From the NCBI GenBank assembly GCA_963576735.1, contig OY755170.1, positions 13,376,567 through 13,440,566 on the forward strand: a stretch of 64,000 bases of DNA, given 5' to 3'. Made by a program: the position numbers and the translations under genes. This stretch comes from Bedellia somnulentella (lineage: Eukaryota > Arthropoda > Insecta > Lepidoptera > Bedelliidae). This document shows positions 47,831 through 58,556 of the stretch, in pieces; within the stretch, counting starts at the first letter, position 1, and each line of letters opens with the position of its first letter. The notes under the pieces were generated by a model. That model was given only the letters and a program-made list of their open reading frames with translations. It was not told where the DNA came from and ran no database searches.

Positions 47831-48987
47831 ATGTTTGAAAGTTTAGTAAATAACATTAGAAGAAAATTTAGTACAACATCTGAAGAAATAGCGTCAGAAA
47901 CGATAGAATCACCCGGAAAGAATAACATAAGCAAACACTTCCAAAAATTTAAATTGAAGTTGATGAAAGATGCTTTAAAACCACCTGCTGAATATGGAGA
48001 TCATAATGATGAATTGCTTAAAGATACTGCTTTAAGTCCTAGGGCAATTAATTCTTTGTATAGTGCCGAAACAGAAATTGATTGGCCTATTATTACAGAC
48101 AATAATCCCAATCTACTGGATAAATTCACACGCATTGTGACTCTTTCATACGATCCCACCACCTCTAACAAAAGAAATGACAGAGAAGAGATACGCAAGA
48201 GATTAGCCACAGGTATTGATAATGATGAATATTATAGCTTGGGTGTACAAACCAGTAGACCAGGCCGAAAACCTAGATTACAGTCTAGGTTACAAAGTGG
48301 AAAAAATCTGCAAATATGTTTTATGAATGAGACTGCATCTGATTATGAATCTCAATGGTTAGACTTTGAAAGAAGTATAAGCAGCAAAAGTCTATCCAAT
48401 TCTTTAAGTCAGTCCAACTACAGTTTGAACAATCACCCTTACCAAACTCGTCCACTCTCTGTCAACATTTCTAAAAATGACAGAATAAGTACAATGCAAA
48501 GTGGGTCCAAACTTAGGCCGACAGCTCTATCACATAAAAAGAGTAAATCACAGTCATCCCATTCACTGGGCCACATAGAGGTGAAAGAGCTTTGGCTCAA
48601 GCAAAAGAAATGGCAAGACTGCAAATGGAGAGGACGCGCCGCGATCGTGCCGTGTCGCCGGTGACGGAGCTGGTGCGGCGCAGCGTGGCCAAGGCCGGCG
48701 CGCCGCTGCCCGCCAACCGCCGCCGACTGTCGCGACATCTGCTCACTGACATGAACGTCGCGCAACTGCAGGTGATAGTGAACGAGCTGCACGGCGAGAT
48801 CGAGGCGCTGAACGAGTCGCTGGTGCAGCTGCTGATGGCGCGCGACGACCTGCACATGGGGCAGGACGCCATGCTCGTCGACATCGAGGACCTCACCAGA
48901 TACCTAGGTGTCAAGGAACAATGCAAAAAAACAAAGGTTCCAGCCAAGACCACTGTAAGAAGACTAGCGTCCTTAGTAAGAAAATAA
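47831..48987 (+). pseudogene. SCHIP1: Intronless copy of schwannomin-interacting protein 1 (SCHIP1) with one frameshift
   Basis: The frame from ATG 47831 runs 277 codons to 48664. It contains the segment NLQICFMNETASD (residues about 159-171), matching the N-terminal start of the short vertebrate SCHIP1 isoform. Between about 48577 and 48592 the reading frame must change by one base (a one-base loss in the GGTGAAAGAG stretch). The second frame, to the stop at 48985-48987, carries the highly conserved SCHIP1 C-terminus (NVAQLQVIVNELHGEIEALN, then DAMLVDIEDLTRYL), a coiled coil. In Drosophila, Schip1 acts upstream of Hippo signalling with Expanded and Tao. An AATAAA overlaps the stop (48983-48988). 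The lack of introns and the position inside a retrotransposon argue for a retrocopy. Apart from the single frameshift the coding sequence is undamaged, so it is young, or the shift is an assembly error. Codons at 48640-48890 are strongly GC-rich. Confidence 0.85.
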
Positions 48988-49114
48988 AGCAATAACTTTT
49001 ATTGTGAAATTTACTACGATGTGCTCTTGTAAAATGTCCTATGTAAAGTAAGTTGATATTATTACACTTGTAAAACGCAGCTATGTTATACTGTTCCTCG
49101 TCGTATTATATTCA
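48988..49114 (+). other. Start of SCHIP1 3' untranslated region
   Basis: Follows the stop codon. It ends at ATTATATTCA (49105-49114), the left target duplication of the LINE. Confidence 0.6.
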
Positions 49115-49186
49115 GAGTCACGCGTGCGCTTTCGTTAGTGTCGTGCGTGTTTATATGTTTGCGAGGCTGCCGTTGTTTTCGCAAAA

Positions 49187-50455
49187 ATGACGTGTAATAC
49201 AGTGAAGTGCAATCTTTGTAATATTGTTGTGGATGAACTGTTGTGTTACATACAGAATAAAATATCAGTGACTAATGAAGAAAGTCTTGTTAAAATATGT
49301 GCGTCGACTTTTTCAACGGACCAAATTGAAACATCAAATACGTTACTTTTTGAATCGGTATCGTCCGATATTCGAAAAACTGCCCGTAAGGGTAAAGGAA
49401 AAGAGAATCGCACTTTGCAGGATATCATTAGCTTTTTTAAAGTGACTGATCCTGAAAAGATGCCAATATTTGTGTCGAGAGATTTAAATAAATTACCTCC
49501 GATTACTTTCGACCACTTAGATGTCTCCAAGCTCTTAAAAGACTTAGTAATATTACAGGAGGATGTACGTACAATTAAGTCAAATTATGTTACTGTTGAT
49601 CAGCTGAAAAATCACAAAAAAGAGTGGTACAACCTAAAGCCCGCTTCGCCACCATTTTCCGCCAATAAGATAAATTTGCGAAGAGGCGCTTACGCCTGCG
49701 ATAGTGGGCCTATTGGATTGTCGCATATGCATGAACCAGAGTTGAACAATGTCTGCAATCCCAGTAGTGAATTATCAGATAAAGAGTTACAAATGATAAA
49801 TATGAATATAAAACATAATGAGGGTACTAGCGTTGACACAATCATCGAAGAACCGACCTACCCACTGAGAAATGCAGCGCAGAAGACGTTGTCGGTTAGC
49901 GCTGGCGGCAGTGGAGGCGGCGGCGGTCATGTGACGATGACGAGTATCGCGAAGCGCCGGGACAATGAGTCATCGCGCGCGCCGACCTACAGACCGATAG
50001 GCGCTCAGCTGATCGGATATGGTATTCAATCGACTGAGAAGATAACGTATGCTTCTAAGGTTCAACCTGTAGATGAATGGACTGTGGTTCAAAAGAAAAA
50101 ACCACGTAAACGTCTTGAAAGCAAAACGGGTACTGTAATCGTAGAAATAAATGAAAAATTTCGCGCGGCAGAGAGAAATATACCACTTTTTATTACCAAC
50201 GTTCATAAAAATACATCTGAATTAGATATTGAAGAGTAAATTTTTAAGCAAAAAGTGGCTTTAGAAAAAATTTCCATGAGGCGTGTTTGTGATTACAATG
50301 CCTATAAGTTTATTGTTGCACAAAGTAAAGTTTCTCTTTTCTTGGATGAATCATTGTGGCCTGAAGGGATAATTTTCCGACGATTTGTCCATTTTAAATT
50401 AAGAAATGACGGTGTAATGCCTGTTTCAGGTAACGGCCTTAAGAAAACCACTTGA
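49187..50455 (+). pseudogene. LINE ORF1 (gag-like) with one in-frame stop
   Basis: ATG 49187. An N-terminal Cys-pair motif (CNLC) and a helical region are followed by basic segments and a C-terminal RNA-recognition-like part. The frame meets TAA at 50237-50239, then continues in the same phase to TGA 50453-50455 with typical ORF1 C-terminal sequence (ALEKISMRRVCDYNAYKF ... LWPEGIIFRRFVHF). The length with the stop ignored is 422 codons. The final stop overlaps the ATG of ORF2 (TGATG), a layout known to permit termination-reinitiation in some LINEs. The protein would bind the element RNA; this is family knowledge, not seen here. Confidence 0.8.
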
Positions 50456-53238
50456 TGGATAAAGTTAATTACAAATTTGTCACTTTTAATTGTAAAAATG
50501 TGGTCAGGTCTGTAGATGCTGTACGCGACTTGTGCAAGTCTTGTGATATTATAGCCTTACAAGAAACTTGGCTTCTACCTGATGACATACCGTTCTTAAA
50601 CACAATAAGCGATGAGTTCAGCAGCACGGGGGTGTCGGCGGTGGACGTGGCGGCCGGGGTGTTGCGCGGGCGGCCGCACGGAGGCGTGGCTCTCGCGTGG
50701 AGGCGTAGTGTTTTTCAGAATGTGATCACTATACAGTGCAATAACCCACGTGTTTGTGCAATAAAAATTTGTTTACGGGATAAAACTATTTTAGTGTTTA
50801 GTGTTTATATGCCCACGGATTCACTGAAAAATTTAACGGAATATACGGATGTCTTAAGTTCGGTGAGTGCTATTATAGATAGTTGCAGTATAGATAGTGT
50901 GTATATATTGGGGGATTACAATGCGCACCCCTTCCAAAACTTTTATAATGAACTTATTAACTTTTGCACGGAACAACAGTGGTCGTGTATTGACATTGAG
51001 TACTTAGGCATTTCATCTGGGACGTACACATTTATAAGTGAAGCACACGGATCTAAACGCTGGCTCGACCACTGTGTTGTTACAGGAGCCGCGGCGAAGT
51101 CAGTGCGGAATGTGTATGTTATGTATGACGTGCTGTGGTCAGACCACTTTCCGTTAGTGATAGAATGTGATCTCATTGTAATATTGCCAAAATTATTTAA
51201 AAATTATGTACTTAATAACGAGGTCATGTGGGGAGTTAGGAGTGAAGAACAGATAGTTTCCTATCGTAAAGAGTGTCACGAAAAGCTTAGACTCATTGAC
51301 TTTCCATATGAGCTAAGAAATTGTACAGATAAGACGTGTAATAATGCTGAACATAAAATAATAATAGACAGTTTGTACTCAAATATTGTTACAGCTCTAA
51401 GTAGTTCATCAACTGTAAGTCGTGGGTGTCAGACACAAATAAAAAAGAAAAGGGTTGTAGGATGGAACCGCCATGTTTCTGATTCTCATCGGGAGGCCAG
51501 GCGTGCCTTTTTCTTGTGGGTATGGAACGGAAAGCCCAATTCTGGTAAATTATATAAGAGTATGAGCGATACGAGAAGAATTTTTAAGTCTCGTTTGAAA
51601 TGGTGTCAGGATAATGAAAACCAAATAAAAATGGATATATTAGCCTCACATCATGTAAAAAATGATTTTCGTTCGTTTTGGAAACACACAAACAAGTTGC
51701 AGTGTAGGCCTGGTCTCCCCGTGAGTGTCGATGGGGTGAGTGATCCAGAGGATATTGCCAACTTGTTTATGGACCACTTTTCTGTTAAGTCCACCTTGGG
51801 AAGTTCGCAGGCGATGCTGAATGTTGAGCCCGGAGTGCGGAGGGAAGTAACTTGTACCGTCAAAGAGATTTCGCGCACAATTAAATCCATGAGGGGGGGG
51901 AAATCCCCTGGCCACGACGGGCTCAGTATTGAACATCTTAAATATGCTGGTGCTCACCTTCCTCGAGTATTATTCTTGTTATTTAATTTTTGTCTGAGTC
52001 ATAGCTATTTACCTAGTGATATGTTGCAAACGGTTGTTATCCCAATAGTGAAAAACAAAACTGGTGACATATCGGACAAAAACAACTACAGACCGATTTC
52101 TTTGGCAACAGTTGTTTCTAAGGTGTTTGATAGCATGCTTAATACACAGCTTAATAAATATTACGCGCCGCATGATAACCAGTTTGGTTTCAGACCTGGA
52201 CTGTCAACGGAGACTGCGGTTCTGAGTCTTAAGCATGCTATCAATTACTACACTAGAAGGAGTACTCCGGTATATGCCTGCTTTCTAGATCTTTCCAAGG
52301 CTTTTGACCTGGTTTTTTATGACCTATTGTGGAAAAAGCTCGAACAAGCAAAGCTTCCTAATGACATTATAAATATGCTTAAATTCTGGTACCAAAACCA
52401 AGTAAATAATGTAAAATGGGAAGGTGCGTTGTCCCGCGCATATAGGTTGGAGTGCGGAGTGAGACAAGGGGGGTTGAGTTCACCGTCTCTTTTTAACCTG
52501 TATGTCAATGACCTGATAGGAGAGCTCAGTAGCACCAGGGTTGGATGTCATATCGATGGCGTCAGTTTCAATAACATTAGTTACGCGGATGACATGGTGC
52601 TGCTGAGTGCATCTGTCTGTGGGTTAAGACAGCTTACCACTATCTGCGAGAAGTAAGCTGACACTCACGGCTTGATTTACAATGTAAAAAAGAGCAATGT
52701 CATGGTCTTTGAGGCCGGGAATCAGCGCCTAAATAAAGTACCACCTGTTAAGTTATACGGAAAAATTTTAAGTCGCGTATTTTCCTGTAAATACCTAGGC
52801 CACATACTGACGCCCGACCTCAAAGATGATGAGGACATTGAAAGGGAAAGGAGAGCGTTGTCGGTGAGAGCGAATATGCTGGCGCGCAGGTTTGCGCGTG
52901 GTTCGGTACAGGTTAAGCTTACGCTCTTTAGAGCATACTGCACATCATTTTACACGTGCAGCCTGTGGGCGAGATATACTCAAAGCTCGTATAGCGCTCT
53001 CCGAGTACAATATAATAATGCGTTTAGACAGCTGTTGGGGCTGCCACGGTTCTGTAGCGCATCAGGGATGTTCGCGGACGCGAGAGTAGATTGTTTTTAC
53101 GCGACAATGCGGAAACGATGCGCGTCCCTGGTGCGGCGGGTGCGGGGCAGCACCAACAGCATTCTAAACGTTATAGCTGATAGGTTAGATTGTCGGTACT
53201 TGGGTCATTGTTACGCTGTATCGACTGGTATACCGTGA
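50455..53238 (+). pseudogene. LINE ORF2: endonuclease and reverse transcriptase with one in-frame stop
   Basis: ATG 50455 overlaps the ORF1 stop. The apurinic-like endonuclease shows FNCKNV, LQETWL, LGDYNAHP and WSDHFPL (50.5-51.15 kb). The reverse transcriptase shows SPGHDGLSIEHL, NYRPISL, GFRPGLSTETA, FLDLSKAFD, GVRQGGLSSPSLFN and the catalytic YADD (near 52582-52593). A TAA at 52654-52656 interrupts the frame about 20 codons after YADD. The same phase then continues 194 codons to TGA 53236-53238. A single base change explains the stop. About 928 codons in total, normal for the group. Confidence 0.88.
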
Positions 53239-53437
53239 CATTGATCCGAGTGTCAGTAAATTAGGTAATTTTTTTTTTTTTTTTTATTTCTAAACTTTGT
53301 TTTTATTTAATTTGTGAATATATTATAATTATTATTTTTTTGTAGACCCACTAACATCTTAAAATAAGTACTACTAACATAATGAGTCAATGTTACTTTA
53401 TTAAATAAATAAATTATTATTATTATTATTATATTCA
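53239..53437 (+). other. LINE 3' untranslated region, (ATT)n tail and right target duplication
   Basis: Contains T-rich runs, a (TTA/ATT)n tail near 53412-53430 and ATTATATTCA at 53428-53437. Confidence 0.7.
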
Positions 53438-54113
53438 AAGTTATATTCAAATGCTACTCAACACGACGTTTATCACTGAATTGGTATTGAATGTTGGTCA
53501 AACTTCGTATGTTATTTCCGTTTACTTAATTAACATAAATTTGCTAGATTTTAATTCTTCACTTGCTGCAACTATTTATTCCTGATCAAAATTAATAAAT
53601 TGATTTTTATTTTCTTGGTAGGTACATACCTTTTTGAACAGTTTTTAAAATACGATTTATAATACACCTAGTTTTTTTAGAGTTTATTATATTTACAAGT
53701 TGATTCGAATGATCCGATCATTTTAATACCACTTCAAATATAAACTTTACATGTATAAACTTGCTAAAATAATATTTTCCATCTCTATAATAAAAAGTAT
53801 ATCTAGTTTTCTGCTTTTATATAGTGAAAGGAGTATAAAAGGTTCCATTTTAAAATGTTACATATTTTGGCTATTAGAAGAGACATATTTTTGCAAAATA
53901 GTGCTCATTCATAGTGTTAGAAAATTGGTGCGGTTAGTCGTATGTGTTGGGTTGCGCCCAGCTAAAGTTGTCTTTTAATAACCTTTATATTTGATGTGTT
54001 ATTTTAAGTTATATCATTCAATGCTAAACAAAATGTGTCTTTTAAAATGGTTATTTATTTGTGCAGTATAAAAATGATTTCGCTCTAGAACAATATAAAT
54101 TTCCGTTTGGTGC
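53438..54113 (+). other. Probable remainder of SCHIP1 3' untranslated region
   Basis: AT-rich, no open frame of interest. The assignment follows from position: it lies between the right LINE duplication and the right 98-bp repeat. Confidence 0.45.
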
Positions 54114-54211
54114 TTTTCCCTGCATCTACACCACGCGAAGCCAGATCGCCGGGATTCAGATCAGTAGGAACGTGACGCCAGTCTGTAGCATCTGTATTTT
54201 CTAAAATTATG
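54114..54211. repeat. 98-bp direct repeat, right copy
   Basis: Identical to 47636-47733. Confidence 0.92.
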
Positions 54212-54981
54212 CCTACTCGGTTAGCTACAAAAACATTTAGTTTTGCATAGCTCATATTTAACCAGGCTAGTACAATAGACGAGTCAGTCCAAAATATTTT
54301 ACGAGTTATTACACATCGCAATGCGCGACACACGGCCGCCACGAGTTGGGAGCCAAGCGTACAAGCTGATAATTCCATTCGTGGAATAGTCATAGTGGGT
54401 TTCACAGACCCTACTCTAGCCTTTGCACAAAGAAGACGGACTGTAACTTGGCCTTGATTATTTTTAGATTTTAAATAAATGCAAGTTGCAAAAGCTGACT
54501 TAGACGCGTCACAGAAGCAGTGGAGTTCTATTGAATCTGGCTTTAAACATAAAACATGTCTTGGTATTTTGATACTACACATATGGATTGTGCGATCAAT
54601 AAATGAACGCCATGTTTTTAAAATATCTTGCGGTATGGGCTCGTCCCAACCAATTTTATCTAACCATAGTTTTTGAATTAATATTTTTGGCGTTATAGTG
54701 AGCAAACTTAATAATCCAAGAGGATCAAAAACTTTACATGAGTCCGATAACATGAACCTTTTAGTAGGAACGTTTAAGCTATTGACATAACAGTTTGGAA
54801 AGTTAATTAAATCTTCGTTAGGGTTCCAACTAATACCTAACGTATGAGATGAAGAGCTAAGTACTAAATTATCTTGACTGTTTTGTAAATCATTTATCAG
54901 TGAACTTAAATTAGATCTATATTTACGTAAATTTAAACAAGCAGTTGACAAAATTGATTCTACAGAATTTTTGATAAACGC

Positions 54982-55247
54982 TAAGGGCCGGCGCTCACTG
55001 CCGGCATGGCATGGCAAAGGATTTCGGTACAGATACAGCATTTTTAATCTTATTGCCATGCGTATAGAATTCATTTTGACACAACGATGCCGAGGGAGGC
55101 CGCGGTAGGACAACGTCGGCATCGTTGTGTCATAATGAAGTAAAATGAATTCTATACTCATGGTAATAAGATTAAAAATGCTATATCTGTACCGAAATCC
55201 TTTGCCATGCCATGCCATGCCATGCCGGCAGTCAGCGCTGGCCCTAA
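54982..55247. mobile_element. 260-bp Harbinger-like MITE inside BEL-2 pol
   Basis: The element at 54985-55244 is nearly one long inverted repeat (arms of about 105 bp; ends GGGCCGGCGCTCACTGCCGG and its complement with two or three changes). It is flanked by TAA on both sides (54982-54984, 55245-55247). A 3-bp TAA duplication and GGGCC-type ends fit PIF/Harbinger. No coding capacity. The right arm has four CATGC units where the left has fewer. Confidence 0.8.
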
Positions 55248-55368
55248 ATCAGATGGACTGTCACTACCTGTCAGCAGATCATCAACTACGAAATCATTCT
55301 GAATTATTTGTTTTATTTTTAAGTCAGTACAATCTTCCCCTAGTTGCCAAAGGCATCGAGTGCTTAAA

Positions 55369-55398
55369 AATGATGAACTAGCTCTCTAGTTCATCATT
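55369..55398. repeat. Palindromic lesion in BEL-2 reverse transcriptase
   Basis: 13-bp perfect arms around CTCT. At this point expected reverse transcriptase sequence is missing and the reading phase changes, so it looks like a deletion repaired with a short inverted copy. Confidence 0.65.
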
Positions 55399-55497
55399 AT
55401 GACCTCTGTCATATGTGACTGTATTTAAAGTAAATGACTTGAGCGGTTCGTTTTCATTGTCACGCCATAAGATCATTTGCAAGTTACGATCAGACTT

Positions 55498-57734
55498 CTA
55501 CATTACTACCATTCTATACATTTTTTCAATGTCACCTGAAATTACATAAGCATGTTGTCGAAATCTAATTAAAATATTAAATAAGGAATCCTGTATAGAT
55601 GGACCGACCATTTGTAAGTCGTTAATAGAGAAGCCTGATGTAGTTTTCGCACTACCATTAAATACAACTCTCAACTTGGTTGATTCACTAGTAGGCTTTA
55701 AAACAGCATGATGGGGTATAAAATATGACTGTTGTGGAACAAAAATTTTACTTTCTGATAAATGTCCTAAATCCGAATATTCTTTAATAAATTTTAAATA
55801 TTGATTGTGTAGCGTTGGATTTTTACTGAATCGTTTTTCTAAAGTTAAGAATTGCCTTTTGGCTAAACGAAAAGAATCTCCTAAGCAATCAGGTTCTGAA
55901 TGAAGGGGCAGTTTAACACAAAATCTGCCTGTCTGATCACGATATGTGTTTTCAATAAAGTGTTTCTCACATTCAATTTCCTCATCTGTGTTTAGACTGA
56001 CTGTTTGAGGAAATTGGTCCAATTTCCACATAATTTCTAATTGATTGTTTAAATCTTGGTTAGAGACACATTGATTGTCATTATTACATTTTAATGAACT
56101 GTAATTACATTGTAAATTTTGGGTTTTCTTATAAGTGTTTGTTTCAATGGTACCTGTCAAAATCCAACCTAATTTAGTATCACAAAGCGTAGGCTGATTT
56201 GAACCAAGACTTATACGTTTTGATTGAATCAATTTCCAAAATATATCGGCACCTAACAACATGTCTACAGGCCCGGATATATTATAAGTAGGATCAGCTA
56301 ATTTAGCATAATGAGGTACTTTAATTTGACTATTATTAAATGTGTAGTTGGGTATATTACCTGTGATCTTAGGTATAACGAGGCATGAAATATTTGTTTG
56401 ATAATTGTGACATAATGATTTTATTTTGACATTGGAGCGCCTTATATTATTTGACGAGCAAATATTACCGACACCTACGATTTCGACTTGGATTGGCTGA
56501 GAAGCCAGTTTTAGTTGTGATTGCAATTTATCAGTTATTAGAGAAGTCTGACTTCCGCTGTCTAGCAAAGCTCGAATCGTAAAATACTTGTTTGTTATAG
56601 GGTTGTATACTTCGATCTGTGCAGTAGATAGTAAGACATTCGTACTTATTGATGCTGACAGACTTGTTATGCATTGATCTGAGTCAGGCTCAACCTGACC
56701 CACACTGCACGATGCAGTAGCAGAATGAGCATTGGGTTTTTCAGCCTGAGAACTCCTATGCAACAATGTGTTGTGACTGCGTTTACAAATAGAGCAAGTA
56801 CCTAACCTGCATTGGCGATGGGAATGTCCTTTTCGCAAGCAGTTGAGACACAACTTCAAACGCGTCGCCTCTGAGATTCTATTCTCGATGGATTTCGAAA
56901 GGAAAGAAACGCAATCGTACAAACGATGATCGCCTCCACACAGGAAACATGCTGGATTCGATCCACCGGCATTAGCTGAAATCACATAGGAATTTGCTTG
57001 AGACCTTTCAGTCTTAGAATAATGGAAACGTGCCTTAGAAGTGCCTTGATTATAATTATTGTCGGCTTTGTGTGAATATATCGACTCTAAAATGTCAGCT
57101 CTTTCCCTAAGGAACTGGAAGAAATCTTTTAACGCTGGGGACCTTTTAAATTGATTTTTGTATTCTTCCCACTTAATACTAGTCCCGGTGTCAAGCTTCG
57201 CTGAGACCAAAAATATGACCAAGGTATCCCAAGACTCTGTTGGTTCACCTAGCGTATTGAGGGCTCGCAAATTTTTAGAGACATGGTCAATAATGAACCT
57301 TAAGGACTTGGCTGATTCTCGAGGGACGGGTTGCATATTACACAATGATTTTAAATGATTGTTGATGAGTTGTTTTTCGTTGTTATACCTCTCGCAGAGA
57401 AGACGCCAAGCTTCTGTATAGTTCACAGAGCTAACCTCCAGATTACTGATGACACGCGAAGCGTCCCCTTCAAGGTAAGAATTGAGGTAATGAAACTTGT
57501 GGATCGCTTCTATTCCGGAATTATTGTGAATTAATGAGGTAAATGTGTCACGAAACTCGACCCATTTAAAATAGTTACCATCAAAGTTTGATATTTTTAT
57601 AGTTGGTAATTTAAAACTTACTGAATTTCCTTTGCATACTTTGCTACAAGAATGGTTAGAACAGTGAGAATTATTAGACTCAATTTCACTTTTATTTGCT
57701 TCGTGCCCAGTTGAATGAGGCTGATTTTTAATTA
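55498..57734 (-). pseudogene. BEL-2 gag C-terminus, protease and start of reverse transcriptase
   Basis: The open frame extends upstream of the GTG at 57426 to 57734, where the LINE fragment cuts it. It carries the DUF1759-type gag core (FDGNYFKWVEFRDTF, CERYNN) and two zinc knuckles (CFLCGG at 56949-56932, then CLNCLRKGH and CSICKRSH). The retropepsin site LLDSGS lies near 56562, then GADIFWKLI and KLGWILTG. The first reverse transcriptase block follows (RVVFNGSA ... SGDIEKMYRMVV). A TAG ends it at about 55498. Family and domain order are typical of BEL/Pao. Confidence 0.88.
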
Positions 57735-58188
57735 CTTAGAAGTCTTAGAGATAATAATAAAATTTCAATTCAAAAGTACAGATTGTCAAAAATAAATACA
57801 TCTTTTATGGGGTTATGTGTAAAATTTTATAATAAAATACCTGATGACATTTTGAATCTAACAGAAAAGAAATTCAAAGTAATTATAAAACGCAGTCTTC
57901 ATTTAAAAGCTTATTACAGTTTAAATGATTATATGATAGATGAAACTGCTTGGTGTCACCAGGGCTCTATTCAGGATATTTCCAGACATACACCAATATT
58001 GTAATATGACTAAGAAAAGATGTGTGTTGCTGAGTTTCTTACGGGTTCTTCTCGCAACAATACACCTTCCGAATCCGAAGTAGAGTCAGTAGAGTAAGAT
58101 TTAACTTATACGTAAGTTTGTGACGTTCAAAAAATAGAGAACAATTCTTTTTATTTTGAAATAAATATTTTTTATCTTTTATCTTTTT
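57735..58188 (+). pseudogene. 5'-truncated LINE inserted in BEL-2 gag
   Basis: Flanked by ATTA (57731-57734 and 58189-58192). It encodes the C-terminal 70-odd residues of a Jockey-like ORF2 (VKFYNKIPDDILNL, then KRSLHLKAYYSLNDYM), ending in TAA at 58004. A 3' untranslated part with a (TATCTTT)n-type tail (about 58169-58188) follows. The gag phase is continuous across the insert if one ATTA is counted. Confidence 0.85.
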
Positions 58189-58556
58189 ATTAAAAACAAC
58201 CTGGTCTGTGCGATAAGAGAGGAAAACTCAACTTCGAACAATTCGCGAGTATCGAGCTCTTTTTCTAAATTACTAGAATTAACAGATTCAATTTGACTTT
58301 GAAGAGTTTCAAAATAATTAGATAACTCGAGTAGCTTATCAAATCTTTGAGACAACATACTAATATCAGTTGGAATCGGTAAATCTAAATCAAATACTGA
58401 TCGCATAAAAGTTTTATATTTCGTAACGCGACCCTTTACTGAACTACGTTTTGTATTTAGTTCTTTGAGGTCAGCTATATTTAATGCAGGAACGTTTAAT
58501 TCAATTTTCTCCGAACTTATAGGTGATTTATAAGCACCTTCACTTCTAAAAGACAT
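58189..58556 (-). pseudogene. BEL-2 gag N-terminus
   Basis: ATG at 58556-58554. About 122 codons with gag-like helices (KGRVTKYKTFM ... SRDF/LEK-type positions parallel to BEL-1 residues 30-125), then cut by the LINE fragment. The first residues after ATG differ between BEL-1 and BEL-2. Confidence 0.8.

Larger units (their letters stand above)
49115..53427 (+). mobile_element. APE-type LINE (Jockey/CR1 group), 4.3 kb, two ORFs
   Basis: Flanked by ATTATATTCA at 49105-49114 and 53428-53437. It has a 5' untranslated region of about 70 bp, ORF1, ORF2 and an A/T-rich 3' end running into (ATT)n at about 53412-53430. It appears full-length. One in-frame stop in each ORF makes this copy unlikely to be active. 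The clade is inferred. Confidence 0.85.
47734..54113 (+). mobile_element. 6.4-kb insert in BEL-2 pol: SCHIP1 retrocopy containing a LINE
   Basis: Bounded by the 98-bp repeats. It begins with a (GTGTA)n stretch (47734-47753), then the 5' untranslated region and coding region of a SCHIP1 copy, a full two-ORF LINE (49115-53427), and AT-rich DNA (53438-54113) that is probably the rest of the SCHIP1 3' untranslated region. No poly(A) run is seen at the right end. The insert is antisense to BEL-2. Confidence 0.8.
54114..55496 (-). pseudogene. BEL-2 pol, middle part: end of reverse transcriptase and RNase H
   Basis: Read on the minus strand from the TAG at about 55496-55498, which is in phase with gag-protease, through DRNLQMILWRDN. 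A lesion at 55369-55398 follows, then the catalytic FVVDD (55279-55293). A 260-bp MITE lies next, then connection-domain and RNase-H-like sequence (FCDASKSAFATCIYL near 54490, FWTDSSIVLAWL near 54270). The frame continues into integrase once the SCHIP1-LINE insert is discounted. The part of the polymerase between the palm N-terminus and the FVVDD motif is shortened at the palindromic lesion. The apparent N-terminus of the frame at 55218 is MITE sequence. Confidence 0.85.

Noticed and set aside
48439..48992. Minus-strand frames over SCHIP1
   Set aside because: Antisense shadows caused by the GC-rich conserved region.
54085..55218. Start of a protein at 55218 with MAWHGKGF
   Set aside because: The N-terminal part is read from the MITE and the C-terminal end from the insert; only the middle is BEL-2 pol.
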